Below, piece by piece: positions 34,666 through 42,599 of a stretch of DNA of 64,000 bases. Within the stretch, counting starts at the first letter, position 1. Each line of letters begins with the position of its first letter. The notes beneath the pieces are model-generated. The model was not told the DNA's origin. It searched no databases and saw only the letters and a program-made list of their open reading frames with translations. A program made the position numbers and the translations under genes. The DNA lies in the NCBI RefSeq assembly GCF_018967845.1, contig NZ_JAHLZZ010000001.1:2666001-2730000 (forward strand), written 5' to 3'. Origin of the DNA: Hymenobacter siberiensis. Its GTDB lineage: Bacteria; Bacteroidota; Bacteroidia; Cytophagales; Hymenobacteraceae.

Positions 34666-34732
34666 GGTTTGGACTTTAATTAGGAAATAACTTGGCCGTG
34701 CAACAATGCACAAGCTAAAGCATGTGCTACAA
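34639..34732. repeat. 26-base perfect inverted repeat spanning a start and a stop codon
   Basis: Arms 34639-34664 and 34707-34732, core TAGCACATGCTTTAGCTTGT. The left arm encodes the first codons of the transferase gene at 33352-34665; the right arm contains the TAG stop of pseI. Confidence 0.92.
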
Positions 34733-35770
34733 GGCCTCCCAACTAAGTGGGGTGCCGGGCTTTAGGTCTTTCACGGCTTTGCGGCCCAGCACTACGTCCC
34801 AGTGGCGCGGCCACAGGCCATCGCCGGGGCGGATGATTTTTAGGTTATCCGTGGTGAATTCTTCGCCGGCCGCAATGGGCTTCGAAACGTAGATGCTGCG
34901 CTTGTAAAGCCGGCTTTTTTCCTCGCCGGTTTGAATGCAGAGCTGCACCGTGCCCAGGGCCTGGTGGGCGCGCTCGGTTTCCTCCACCAGCATCTTCAGC
35001 TCGTGCGGCTCCAGCGAGAAGGCGGAGTCTACGCCGCCCTCGGCGCGGCTCAGGGTGAAGTGCTTTTCGATGACGCAGGCGCCCAGGGCCACGGCGGCCA
35101 CGCTGGCGCCCACGCCCATGGTGTGGTCGCTCAGGCCGATGGGGCAGCCGAAGGTTTCGGCCAGCACCGGGATGGTGCGCAGGTTGGTGTTGGCCGGCGA
35201 GGCGGGGTAGGTGCTGGTGCATTTCAGCAGCACCAGTTCGCGGCAGCCGGCTTCGCGCAGCACTCGTACGGCATCGTCAATCTCGGCCAGGGTGGCCGCG
35301 CCGGTGCTCACAATCACAGGTTTGCCAGTGGCGGCTACCTTGCGCAGCAGCGGCCAGTGGGCGTTTTCGAAGGAAGCAATTTTGTAGGCCGGCACGTCCA
35401 GAGACTCGAGAAAATCCACTGCGGTCTCGTCAAACGGCGAGCTGAAGGCCAGCATGCCGTGCTGCCGGGCGCGGGCGAACAGCTCGGCGTGCCACTCCCA
35501 GGGCGTATGCGCCTCCTCGTAGAGCTTATACAGATTCTTGCCCTCCCACAGCGACTGACCTTCCTCATCAATGGCAAAACCGGTGTCCATCGTAATGGTG
35601 TCGGCGGTATAGGTCTGCAGCTTAAGGGCATCCACGCCGGCGGCGGCGGCGGCATCCACCAGGGCCAGGGCCCGGTCGAGGCTCTGGTTGTGGTTGCCCG
35701 ACATTTCGGCGATGATAAACGGCTTGTGCGCGGGGCCAACCGGGCGGCCACCGATGGTGATTTCGGTCAT
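34727..35770 (-). CDS. pseI: Pseudaminic acid synthase
   Basis: This 347-residue enzyme condenses a 6-deoxy-diacetamido-altrose with phosphoenolpyruvate to make pseudaminic acid. The NeuB-type barrel is visible in FIIAEMSGNHNQSLDRALAL (about 17-36), the substrate-binding GFAIDEEGQSLW loop, FSSPFDETAVDFLESL and GLSDHTMG. The C-terminal SAF domain (about 285-347) ends KDLKPGTPLSWEAL. AEMSGNHNQ favours PseI over NeuB/LegI, which usually have AEIGxNH. The start MTEITIGGRPVG at 35770 follows a -7 box. Its TAG stop lies in a repeat arm. Confidence 0.9.
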   Translation of the reverse strand: MTEITIGGRPVGPAHKPFIIAEMSGNHNQSLDRALALVDAAAAAGVDALKLQTYTADTITMDTGFAIDEEGQSLWEGKNLYKLYEEAHTPWEWHAELFARARQHGMLAFSSPFDETAVDFLESLDVPAYKIASFENAHWPLLRKVAATGKPVIVSTGAATLAEIDDAVRVLREAGCRELVLLKCTSTYPASPANTNLRTIPVLAETFGCPIGLSDHTMGVGASVAAVALGACVIEKHFTLSRAEGGVDSAFSLEPHELKMLVEETERAHQALGTVQLCIQTGEEKSRLYKRSIYVSKPIAAGEEFTTDNLKIIRPGDGLWPRHWDVVLGRKAVKDLKPGTPLSWEAL

Positions 35771-35796
35771 GATTTTATTGGGGCGAATCGGAAGCA

Positions 35797-35804
35797 CAAA
35801 GGTA
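35797..35804 (-). promoter_or_regulatory. Candidate -7 box of pseI
   Basis: TACCTTTG on the minus strand, 27 bases before the ATG at 35770; matches TAnnTTTG. The upstream palindrome occupies the region where a -33 box would be expected. Confidence 0.4.
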
Positions 35805-35811
35805 CCGCGAA

Positions 35812-35892
35812 GTAGTGCGGACTTTCAGTCCGCGAGTACGTGGATTGCGTAGTTCAAAACCGGGGTGCTCGCGGACTGAAAGTCCGCGCTAC
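35812..35892. repeat. 25-base inverted repeat after the HAD gene
   Basis: Arms 35812-35836 and 35868-35892 with one mismatch, core GCGGACTTTCAGTCCGCG, which is itself palindromic. The right arm contains the TAG stop of the HAD gene (35889-35891). Confidence 0.9.
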
Positions 35893-36533
35893 AGCTCATC
35901 CAGCGTATGAATGCTGCGGTCCGCTTCGTGCGCCGCATCGGCCTCGTAATGCGCATAGTTTCCCCGCAGAATTCGCACCGTTTTAAACCCCAGCGGCTTA
36001 ATGCCCACGAAGTCCTTCTTCACATTGTCGCCCACGTAGGTTACATCCGCTGGCGTCACGCCCTCGCGCTGGCAAATCAGCTGGAAAACGTGCGGGTTGG
36101 GCTTGGCGCGGTGGCGGCCGTAGCGGTTGGTGAGGTAGGCGTGGCGCACCCGGCCCGTGAGGCCCAGGGCGGCCACTTTGCGGGCCTGCACTTCCTTGTG
36201 GCCATCGGTTACGATGTAGAGCGGCCAGTCGGCGAAGCGTGTGAGGCAGTGCTCGGCATCGGGAAATAAGGTTAGCTCGGGCTTGTGCTGGCGGTAGGTG
36301 CGCAGGCAGGCAGCTACCAGCGCCCTGCTCCAGCGGCCATGTAGTTTGAGGACGTTATCAAAAACCTGCCCTCGGCCCTGCACGGCTTCCTCAGCAATCA
36401 TGCCGGCCGCCAGCGTTTCGGCTGGCACGCCCAGCAATGGACCCAGCATTGCCGCCACGGCCCGAAAACCGCTGTGCACGTAGCTGAGCTCGGGGTAGAG
36501 CGTGTCATCAAGGTCGAAAACGAGGACGGACAT
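35889..36533 (-). CDS. HAD-superfamily phosphatase of the glycan locus
   Basis: This 214-residue hydrolase probably dephosphorylates a sugar phosphate. HAD motif I is VFDLDDTLY at residues 4-12, motif II LYIVTDGHK near 105, motif III the lysine in RAKPNPHVF near 143 and motif IV VTYVGDNVKKDFVG near 162. The alpha-helical cap lies between motifs I and II. The start MSVLVFDLDD at 36533 is preferred over a longer frame that reads through a palindrome. It lies directly downstream of the SDR/ATP-grasp gene, suggesting that they act on the same substrate (inference). Confidence 0.85.
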   Translation of the reverse strand: MSVLVFDLDDTLYPELSYVHSGFRAVAAMLGPLLGVPAETLAAGMIAEEAVQGRGQVFDNVLKLHGRWSRALVAACLRTYRQHKPELTLFPDAEHCLTRFADWPLYIVTDGHKEVQARKVAALGLTGRVRHAYLTNRYGRHRAKPNPHVFQLICQREGVTPADVTYVGDNVKKDFVGIKPLGFKTVRILRGNYAHYEADAAHEADRSIHTLDEL

Positions 36534-36543
36534 AGTGGGGGCA

Positions 36544-36650
36544 GGGCCTGCCCCCGCCCGCCGTTGAACGGTCGGCATAAAGGCAAATAGTGAGATAGAA
36601 GGGCGTGATGGCCAGCAAAATTCGTTCAACGGCGGGCGGAGGCAGGCCCC
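36544..36650. repeat. 27-base inverted repeat between HAD and SDR/ATP-grasp genes
   Basis: Arms 36544-36570 and 36623-36650, one mismatch, core CGCCCGCCGTTGAACG. The TAG stop of the SDR/ATP-grasp gene (36656-36658) is five bases outside the right arm. Confidence 0.88.
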
Positions 36651-36655
36651 GCACC

Positions 36656-38626
36656 CTACACCGGCATCACCACATCGGCCGCGGCCCGTATCTGGCGTAA
36701 CGGCCGGGCCGCTGGCCGGAACGGAAACTGACTCAAATCAGCCCCCGTCGCTTCCTGCAAAAACCAGAAAAACGAATCGACGCCCGCCGCGATGCCCAGC
36801 GTGGAGGCTCCGCCAAAGCGGCAGTTGCATTCGATGATGTGCAGGCCGTCATCGTCGGTGAGCATGGCTTGCAGCACGAAGGGGCCGTAGAGGCCGAGCT
36901 TTTCGATGGTGGGCGTGAGGCGGGCCAGCAGCTCAGGCACTTCAATGGTGGTCGTTATCTGCGACTCGCCGCGCACCACCAGGTCGCGCGTGCGGGCGAT
37001 GAGGCCGTGTACGTGGCCGGTGCGGTCCACGTAACCATCTACGCTTATTTCCTGGCCTTGAATAAATGGCTGAAAAACAGGTTCCTGGAGCTCATAGGAG
37101 TGGGTGAGGGCGGCGGCTTCGGGCAGGTTGAGGCCCAGGCTGAGCGAGCCGGCCCCGTAGCGCTCTTTCACCACAAACGCTGTGTTGGCGGCCAGCGGCT
37201 CGCGGTCGGTGGCCAGGGCGTCGAGGCGCAGGCTGGTGGGTATTACCGGCAGGCCGCTCAGGCGGCCGAAGGTGGCAAACTCTATCTTGTCGAGGCAGCG
37301 CTGCACGGCGGCGGGCTCGCTCACCAGCACCGCGATGCCAGCGGCGGCGAGCGTGGCGCGGTGCCGGGCCCAGAAAGCCAGCTCCCCATCGCGCGTGGGG
37401 ATGATGTACGCGATGCCCATCTCTTGACACTGCCGAATAATGGCCGGCAGATTATCGTCGCTGGCAAGCGGCATTACCCACTGCCCATCGGTGTAGTGGA
37501 ATGCCAGAGCCTGCGGGTTGAGGTCGCCGCCGATAACCTTAATGCTGGGATTGAAGCGCTTAGCCGCATTCTTCACGGCTTCCGTGAGCGGGACTTTGGC
37601 CGATATGCTGGTGATGAGTAGGTGGTCGGGGCCTTTCGCAGCGGCCGTTTCGGCGGCGGCCAACGTGTCTTGCCGGGCCCGCTCGAAGGCAATGATTTCG
37701 GGAATGGCTACCTCCAGGGTGGTCGGTGGCAGCCAGTCTATCTGGCTGTTCCAACGGGTCATGTCGGCCTGGGAGGCTTCAAACGGAATATCGGAAGCCA
37801 CGTAGTTGGCCCGCATTTTCGGAAAGTTCTGCCGGAGTACATCCACCACGTCGGATACGCGGCGGGCGCGGCCGGTGCCCAGATTGATGATGCCGGTGAT
37901 GCTTTCGGCCGCGGCCAACCGGAGCAGGCCCTCGGCCGTATCGGCGGCGTAGAGGTAGTCGAAAAATGACTCAGCCCCATACACCGTGATTTCCTCGCCG
38001 GCCAGCAGCATCCGTACCCAGCGCGAGGTGATGTCGCGCCCGTTGCGCCCGTAGCCCCGGTAGATGCGCGGCGTAACGGTGCTGAACTGCTGCGCCCGAA
38101 ACGTATCGAGAAAGCGCAGCTCGATTTCGTGGGCCAGCTTGGCCATGCCCGTCAGGTTGCGAGGGAGGATGGGGTCGGTTTCGCGCAGGCTGGTGGCCTG
38201 AGTGGGCACCTCGGCAAAGTTGTAGAGCGCGGGGTCGTAAATGAGGTAGCTGGAGGCGAACACCACGCGGCGCAGCGAAGGCAGGTCCTTCTGCACCGTC
38301 ATGAGGTGGTGGCTGAGCTGCACGTTGTGCCGGAAATTCTCTTCCCAGAAGCCGTAGGTTTCGGTCGAGCGCTCGAACGTAGCGGCGAGGTGAATGAACA
38401 AATCGGGCGCAAAAATCCCGATTTCCTGCTCGGTGAGGGCGTTCAAATCGCCCTGACGGTACTGGAACCGGGCCGGAAAATCGGCCGGACGCGGCTTCAA
38501 ATCGCCAGCTAGCAACTGAATATCAGAATCGAGCGCCGCCAGGCGGCGCACCATCTCCTGGCCGATTACGCCGGCTGCGCCGCTGATGAATATTCGTTTA
38601 AAGGGCAGTTCCAAAGGCTGTGGCAT
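36656..38626 (-). CDS. Fusion of an extended-SDR epimerase/dehydratase-like domain with an ATP-grasp ligase
   Basis: Residues 1-310 form an extended SDR (GAAGVIGQEM nucleotide motif at about 15-24, AGDLKP, HLAATFERS, LGTGRARRVSDV). Residues about 335-656 form a carbamoyl-phosphate-synthase-like ATP-grasp unit (VIGGDLNP, IIPTRDGELAFW, FVVKERYGAGSLSLGL, QPFIQGQEISVDGYVDR, IIECNCRFGGAST). The usual SDR catalytic Tyr-x3-Lys reads TGMAK, so the tyrosine is replaced by threonine. ATP-grasp enzymes join an acid to an amine or thiol. Substrate unknown; context suggests modification of a nucleotide sugar or sugar acid. Its start overlaps the 3' end of the acetyltransferase gene by 29 bases, and the HAD phosphatase follows. 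Confidence 0.85.
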   Translation of the reverse strand: MPQPLELPFKRIFISGAAGVIGQEMVRRLAALDSDIQLLAGDLKPRPADFPARFQYRQGDLNALTEQEIGIFAPDLFIHLAATFERSTETYGFWEENFRHNVQLSHHLMTVQKDLPSLRRVVFASSYLIYDPALYNFAEVPTQATSLRETDPILPRNLTGMAKLAHEIELRFLDTFRAQQFSTVTPRIYRGYGRNGRDITSRWVRMLLAGEEITVYGAESFFDYLYAADTAEGLLRLAAAESITGIINLGTGRARRVSDVVDVLRQNFPKMRANYVASDIPFEASQADMTRWNSQIDWLPPTTLEVAIPEIIAFERARQDTLAAAETAAAKGPDHLLITSISAKVPLTEAVKNAAKRFNPSIKVIGGDLNPQALAFHYTDGQWVMPLASDDNLPAIIRQCQEMGIAYIIPTRDGELAFWARHRATLAAAGIAVLVSEPAAVQRCLDKIEFATFGRLSGLPVIPTSLRLDALATDREPLAANTAFVVKERYGAGSLSLGLNLPEAAALTHSYELQEPVFQPFIQGQEISVDGYVDRTGHVHGLIARTRDLVVRGESQITTTIEVPELLARLTPTIEKLGLYGPFVLQAMLTDDDGLHIIECNCRFGGASTLGIAAGVDSFFWFLQEATGADLSQFPFRPAARPLRQIRAAADVVMPV

Positions 38627-39191
38627 AGTCGGCGGCCAGCTGGCCGTGCATCAGTGAGTCGGTAAAAGTACCGGGCTGGAGCTGGATATGCTGCCGCAGC
38701 CGCCCTTCCAGCCAAAACCCTGCCTCTTCCAGAATGGCGACGTGGGCCGGGCGAATGTCGTAGGTTTCGGTGAACAAGCGGTTGAATTTCAAGTCTTCAA
38801 ATGCTACCTGGCCCAGCAGCCGTAGGTGCGCCCGGAAATCCTGGCGGTAGGTGGCCGGCTCGGCCGCCCGCGTGGGCTCAACCAGGAAAGAAACTTCGGC
38901 CCGCAAATCGGCCCAGGAAATGTGCACAAGGCCGCCGTAGGCAATCAGCTCCTCATTGTGCAGGAGTGAGAACAGCAGCTGCCCCGGCTTTTCCTGCTCG
39001 AATAACGGCAGCACAACACGCTGGAAATAAGCCTCCTGCTGGTATGCCGTGAGTGGCGCGGCCTGCCGCAATACGTCGAGCTGGGCGTTGCGCCAGGCGC
39101 GGATAGGTTCCCGGTCCTCGTAGCGAATGGGGACGAGGCGGTAGGCGTCGTGGCGGAATTCGGATTGGCGGAGGGGGCGGTAGGTGGTCAC
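38598..39191 (-). CDS. GNAT-family N-acetyltransferase, PseH-like
   Basis: This 197-residue enzyme probably transfers an acetyl group from acetyl-CoA to an amino sugar, the PseH step of pseudaminic acid synthesis. The GNAT fold is seen in YRLVPIRYEDREPIRAWRN at about 17-35, the central ELIAYGGLVHISWADLRAEV strand and C-terminal NRLFTETYDIRPAHVAILEEAGF (about 138-160), typical of sugar acetyltransferases. Direct evidence for PseH rather than another amino-sugar acetyltransferase is lacking. Translation is coupled to the next gene by a 29-base overlap. Confidence 0.78.
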   Translation of the reverse strand: MTTYRPLRQSEFRHDAYRLVPIRYEDREPIRAWRNAQLDVLRQAAPLTAYQQEAYFQRVVLPLFEQEKPGQLLFSLLHNEELIAYGGLVHISWADLRAEVSFLVEPTRAAEPATYRQDFRAHLRLLGQVAFEDLKFNRLFTETYDIRPAHVAILEEAGFWLEGRLRQHIQLQPGTFTDSLMHGQLAADYATAFGTAL

Positions 39192-39208
39192 GGTTGGGAG
39201 CGTTTTTA

Positions 39209-39312
39209 GAACGTCATGCCGAGCGTAGCCGAGGCATCTCGCCCGCTTCGTTGCGACATTTATTAATTACTACTGCACGCGAGATGCCTCGGCTACGCTC
39301 GGCATGACGTTC
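39209..39312. repeat. Interspersed palindrome, GTCATGC family, copy 3
   Basis: Perfect 33-base arms (39209-39241, 39280-39312) around 38 bases. It begins two bases past the TAA stop of the methyltransferase gene at 39315. Confidence 0.9.
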
Positions 39313-39314
39313 AA

Positions 39315-40061
39315 TTACACCACCAGATAAGAAATCAGCGGGTTGAGCGGGCTGCGGCGCAAAGCGTAGTTGGCCACGCCAAACACCTCGTCAAACGCCA
39401 GCGTCTCGCCGGGAAACTCGGGGCAGTTCAGCTCGTCAAAAGCCACGATGGCACCTTTGGTGAGGCGGGGCCGGATGGCTTCGAGGCAGGCCTTGGTGGG
39501 GGCGTAAATGTCGAAGTCGAAGTAGGCGAAGGCGATGACGGTTTCGGGGTGGTCGCGCAGGTAGCGGGGCACGGTTTCGGAGGCGTCGCCGGCCACCAGC
39601 TCAAACTTGCGCTTGTGCGGGATGGGGCTGTCGGCTTCGTGCAGCGCCAGAATTTCGGTGAGGTAGGCCTGGTACTCGGGCGTTACGCCATAGTCGCCGG
39701 CCTTCACCCGGTCGCCATCCTTCGCATCTACCGACGGGAAGCCGCCGAAAGTGTCGAAGCCGATGATTTTGCGGTTGTAGTTGAAGGGCTCGTAGATGCC
39801 GCGCAGGGCGTGCATCAGCGCCAGATTCTGTCCCCAGCGCACGCCGAATTCCATGGCCACGCCGTGCACCGGGATGATTTGCTGGTAGAGCTCGGTGAAG
39901 AACAGCAGGCGCGAAAACGTCTGCCGGTTCAAATACAGGCCCAGGTTGTTGAGCAGCTCGGTGTTCGGAATCGGCGACTCGCGCAGGGTTTGGGCGAAGC
40001 CTTCGCGGCGCAGCTGCTCGGACGCGGAGGCCCCGCTGAGCACGGAAATGGGGGAAGACAT
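39315..40061 (-). CDS. TylF/MycF-like SAM-dependent methyltransferase
   Basis: This 248-residue protein resembles macrocin O-methyltransferase-like enzymes that modify sugars. Seen motifs are VHGVAMEFGVRWGQNLALMH at about 64-83 (SAM-binding region), KIIGFDTFGGFPSVD at about 98-112, IAFAYFDFDIYAPTKACLE at about 176-194 (metal-binding acids) and GAIVAFDELNCPEFPGE near 208. Homologues are sometimes mislabelled as carnitine CoA-transferases, but no such motifs are present. Likely decorates a locus sugar by O-methylation (inference). Confidence 0.75.
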   Translation of the reverse strand: MSSPISVLSGASASEQLRREGFAQTLRESPIPNTELLNNLGLYLNRQTFSRLLFFTELYQQIIPVHGVAMEFGVRWGQNLALMHALRGIYEPFNYNRKIIGFDTFGGFPSVDAKDGDRVKAGDYGVTPEYQAYLTEILALHEADSPIPHKRKFELVAGDASETVPRYLRDHPETVIAFAYFDFDIYAPTKACLEAIRPRLTKGAIVAFDELNCPEFPGETLAFDEVFGVANYALRRSPLNPLISYLVV

Positions 40062-40098
40062 AGGGGAGGGGAATCGTTTTAGAGCAGCGAGCTACGGA

Positions 40099-40218
40099 AT
40101 AACCAGAACGTCATGCTGAGCGCAGCCGAAGCATCTCGACCGCAATGGTAATCCAGTCGTAAGGATTTACGCTCTCGGTAGAGATGCTTCGGCAAGCTCA
40201 GCATGACGTTCTGGTTAT
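40099..40218. repeat. Interspersed palindrome, GTCATGCTGAGC family, copy 4
   Basis: Long imperfect arms starting ATAACCAGAACGTCATGCTG (40099 on) and ending in its complement at 40218. The right arm supplies the TAA stop (40215-40217) of the adjacent methyltransferase. Confidence 0.9.
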
Positions 40219-41108
40219 CCCATAGCCGGCTGCAAAAATGCAACAATACTGCGGCCCAGCCCAACGCCGGCCAGGGCTTCGTAATAAGCGGCCACGGCAG
40301 AAAGGGGAGCCGTGCGCAACAGGAAATTGTCCTGCGCCAGTCGGGTTTGGTGGGCGCCTTTGCCGGTGGTGCGGTCCATCACGTAATTGGTGGCGGGGTT
40401 CAGCAGGTTGAGGTCAATGGGTTGGTCGCCAATGACTTTTGCAACGTGCCAGCCGGTGGTATCGGCCAGGTTTCGCAGGCCGGACTGGTTGAAATAGGAG
40501 AGGTGGTCGGGCAGCACCACCCAGAAGGGCCGGTCGATTTGGCCGCTGGCCAGCAGGTGTTGTTGCAGGGCCGAAAAATCGTTGGGCACGTCCACCACGA
40601 GCACGCCACCGGGCTTGATGAGGCGGCGGCAAAGGCGCAGCAAATTGGCGGGTTCGAGGACGTGTTCGAGCACGTTGTCCAGCCAGAGCACGTCGAACTG
40701 CCGGCCGTCGGCCACCAGCTGCTGCACGCCTTCGTACAGGTCGCCGGTGCGCAGGTGCTCTCGCAGCCCCGGGTGAAACTTTTCGAGGCTGAAGCTGCTG
40801 AAGTCCAGCCCCAGCACGTCCCAGCCCTGGCGGTGGAAGTAGTCGAGGGCCCAACCCTCGCCGCTGCCGATGTCGAGGAAGGAACCGGTGCCGCTGGCCT
40901 TCCGCAACTGCTCCAGCACCCAGTGCCGCAGCCGTAACTTGCCCTCGATGTGCTCCCGCTCCTCGGCCGGGTACTCGGACTGGTAGGTGGTCAGGTTTTC
41001 CTGGTAGTAGCGCTTGGCGTAGTAGTCGCTCAGCTCGGCCGTCGTCGGCTTGTCCTTTATTTCGTAGAAGCCGAACTCGTTCAGGCGCAGGGTATCGGGC
41101 AGGGTCAT
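40215..41108 (-). CDS. Class I SAM-dependent methyltransferase
   Basis: This 297-residue protein has motif I FLDIGSGEGWALDYFHRQGW at about 78-97, a motif with DVLWLDNVLEHVLEP at about 139-153 and RLIKPGGVLVVDVPNDF at about 163-179, all characteristic of Methyltransf_11/23-type enzymes. The C-terminal 90 residues hold a WVVLPDHLSYFNQSGLRNL segment common in glycan-locus methyltransferases. The start overlaps the stop of the cytidylyltransferase gene by four bases, so they are co-translated. Target unknown, probably a sugar. Its stop codon is given by a repeat arm. Confidence 0.82.
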   Translation of the reverse strand: MTLPDTLRLNEFGFYEIKDKPTTAELSDYYAKRYYQENLTTYQSEYPAEEREHIEGKLRLRHWVLEQLRKASGTGSFLDIGSGEGWALDYFHRQGWDVLGLDFSSFSLEKFHPGLREHLRTGDLYEGVQQLVADGRQFDVLWLDNVLEHVLEPANLLRLCRRLIKPGGVLVVDVPNDFSALQQHLLASGQIDRPFWVVLPDHLSYFNQSGLRNLADTTGWHVAKVIGDQPIDLNLLNPATNYVMDRTTGKGAHQTRLAQDNFLLRTAPLSAVAAYYEALAGVGLGRSIVAFLQPAMG

Positions 41109-41839
41109 ATGGTTTTTTGCTCGATATGCGCGTTCAGGGCCATGATTTCGGGGTGGGCTTCGAGCAGGGCCAGCAAGTCGGCCACGTCCAAATTCTGGGC
41201 GTGGTGCTGCTCAATCAGGGCCTTCAGCACGGCGTAGTCCTCGGCCGTATCCAGCGTGATTCGGAAGCGGCTGAAGTCGCCGCCGGGCCACACTTCATCG
41301 CGGTAGATGACGCGGCCGGCCGTGGCCGGGTTAGCCTTGAGGTAGGGCGTGACGTGCTCCCGCTCGTAGGGCAGCGTGGCGTGGGCATAGGCTTCGGCCA
41401 GCATTTCCATTGAAAAAATTTCGAAATCCAGCCCGCGCGGGAAGGTGCGGACGATGGAATTGGAGCGGTACACCAGCGGGTTGCCCTCTGCCAGGTAGCG
41501 CGCCACGGCGGCACCAATCAGCGGGCCGTCCACCAGTGGGCAGTCGGAAGTGACACGCACGATGACGTCGAGGCCGAACTTTTGGGCCGTTTCGTAGTAG
41601 CGCGCCAGCACGTCGGCCTCGCTGCCGCGATGGTAGGGAATGCCGTTGGTTTCGGCATAGGCGGCCAGCACGTCATCGGCTGGTTCGGTGGTAGTGGCCA
41701 GGTAGATGGGCAGGCCGCTTTGCCGGGCGCGGGCTACGTGGTAGTCCAGCAGCGGGCGGCCGGCGGCGGGCAGCAGCACCTTGCTCGGCAGCCGGGTGCT
41801 GCCCATCCGCACCTGCGAAATGATGCCGGCGTGCTGCAT
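41105..41839 (-). CDS. Cytidylyltransferase (PseF/SpsF-like)
   Basis: This 244-residue enzyme probably activates pseudaminic acid with CTP to give CMP-Pse, the PseF step. The nucleotide-binding motif QVRMGSTRLPSKVLLPAAGR is at about 9-28, and VIVRVTSDCPLVDGPLIGA at about 93-111 is the metal-binding region of CMP-sugar synthetases of the SpsF group. Overlaps by one base with the upstream methylase and by four with the downstream methyltransferase, so all three belong to one operon. Confidence 0.82.
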   Translation of the reverse strand: MQHAGIISQVRMGSTRLPSKVLLPAAGRPLLDYHVARARQSGLPIYLATTTEPADDVLAAYAETNGIPYHRGSEADVLARYYETAQKFGLDVIVRVTSDCPLVDGPLIGAAVARYLAEGNPLVYRSNSIVRTFPRGLDFEIFSMEMLAEAYAHATLPYEREHVTPYLKANPATAGRVIYRDEVWPGGDFSRFRITLDTAEDYAVLKALIEQHHAQNLDVADLLALLEAHPEIMALNAHIEQKTI

Positions 41840-42489
41840 TAGGAGACTTTTTCGAGTAAATAAATCACGTCCTGGTTTCCGCGCTCGGCATCGTTGACGT
41901 ACGGGTAGAGGTGCTGCTTCACGAGGCGCAGGTTCGGGAAATTATCCAGAAAGACCTGCGCGAAGTCGGTTTTCCAGAGGAAGCCCTCGTTGCCCCGGTA
42001 CTTGATGGGCGTGGTTTCGGGGGCGTAATACTCGTAGCCCATGATGTAGCGGCGCGAGGTGCGCACTATCTCGCTCATTATGCGCGGCAGGTCGTCGGGG
42101 GCAATGTGGATGAGCACGCCGTTGGTGCAGGTCACGTCGAAGTAGTTGTCCTTGAAGGGCAAGTCGAAGCCGCTGCCTTGCAGGATGTTCACACCGCGCA
42201 CGAAATCGCGGGCTTTTTCCACGGCGTAGCTTTGCAGCTCCACGCCATAGAGGTTGGTGAAGCCGGCCGCCTGCAGGCCCACTAGCTGCATGCCAGTGTT
42301 GCAGCCTACTTCCAGAATACGCGCTTCGCGGGGCAGTTCGCCGAGAAATTCGGCGTTCATTTCCAGCTTGGTGTGGCCGTAGAGGTCGCGGTAAAACGCG
42401 TTCCACTCATCGAGCGGGCGGGAGTTGCGGTCGGTGTATTCGCGGCCAAAATCGCCGGACCAGAAATCTTCTTGTTGGGTGTGCTGCAA
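41839..42489 (-). CDS. Pseudaminic acid biosynthesis-associated methylase
   Basis: This 216-residue SAM-dependent methyltransferase matches the small family found beside pseudaminic acid genes (TIGR03587 type, from memory). It starts MQHTQQEDFWSGDFGREYTD, has motif I RILEVGCNTGMQLVGLQAAG at about 57-76, TCTNGVLIHIAPDDLPRIMSE at about 119-139 and YYAPETTPIKYRGNEGFLWK at about 156-175, all typical. The exact methylated product is unknown. It is co-transcribed with the cytidylyltransferase. Confidence 0.85.
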   Translation of the reverse strand: MQHTQQEDFWSGDFGREYTDRNSRPLDEWNAFYRDLYGHTKLEMNAEFLGELPREARILEVGCNTGMQLVGLQAAGFTNLYGVELQSYAVEKARDFVRGVNILQGSGFDLPFKDNYFDVTCTNGVLIHIAPDDLPRIMSEIVRTSRRYIMGYEYYAPETTPIKYRGNEGFLWKTDFAQVFLDNFPNLRLVKQHLYPYVNDAERGNQDVIYLLEKVS

Positions 42490-42492
42490 GGG

Positions 42493-42599
42493 AAGTTAAG
42501 AGTTAAAATTTAGAGGTTAAGAGTTATCGGTAAAGAGTATGGTTGGTGAAGCCGTGGTCTGATTGGACTAGTTGGCTTCTTAACTCCTAACTCTTAACT
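42493..42599. repeat. Degenerate GAGTTAAGAGTT-type inverted repeat after pseC
   Basis: Left part 42493-42525 and right part 42576-42599 are imperfect inverted copies of AGTTAAGAGTTA. The right part encodes the last residues Val-Lys-Ser and the TAG stop of pseC. Confidence 0.75.

Noticed and set aside
36839..37621. 260-codon plus-strand frame in the SDR/ATP-grasp gene
   Set aside because: Antisense shadow; the minus-strand product has clear ATP-grasp motifs.
39315..40061. Carnitine CoA-transferase as function
   Set aside because: Such a label is sometimes attached to these homologues, but the sequence shows a TylF-like methyltransferase pattern and no CoA-transferase motif.
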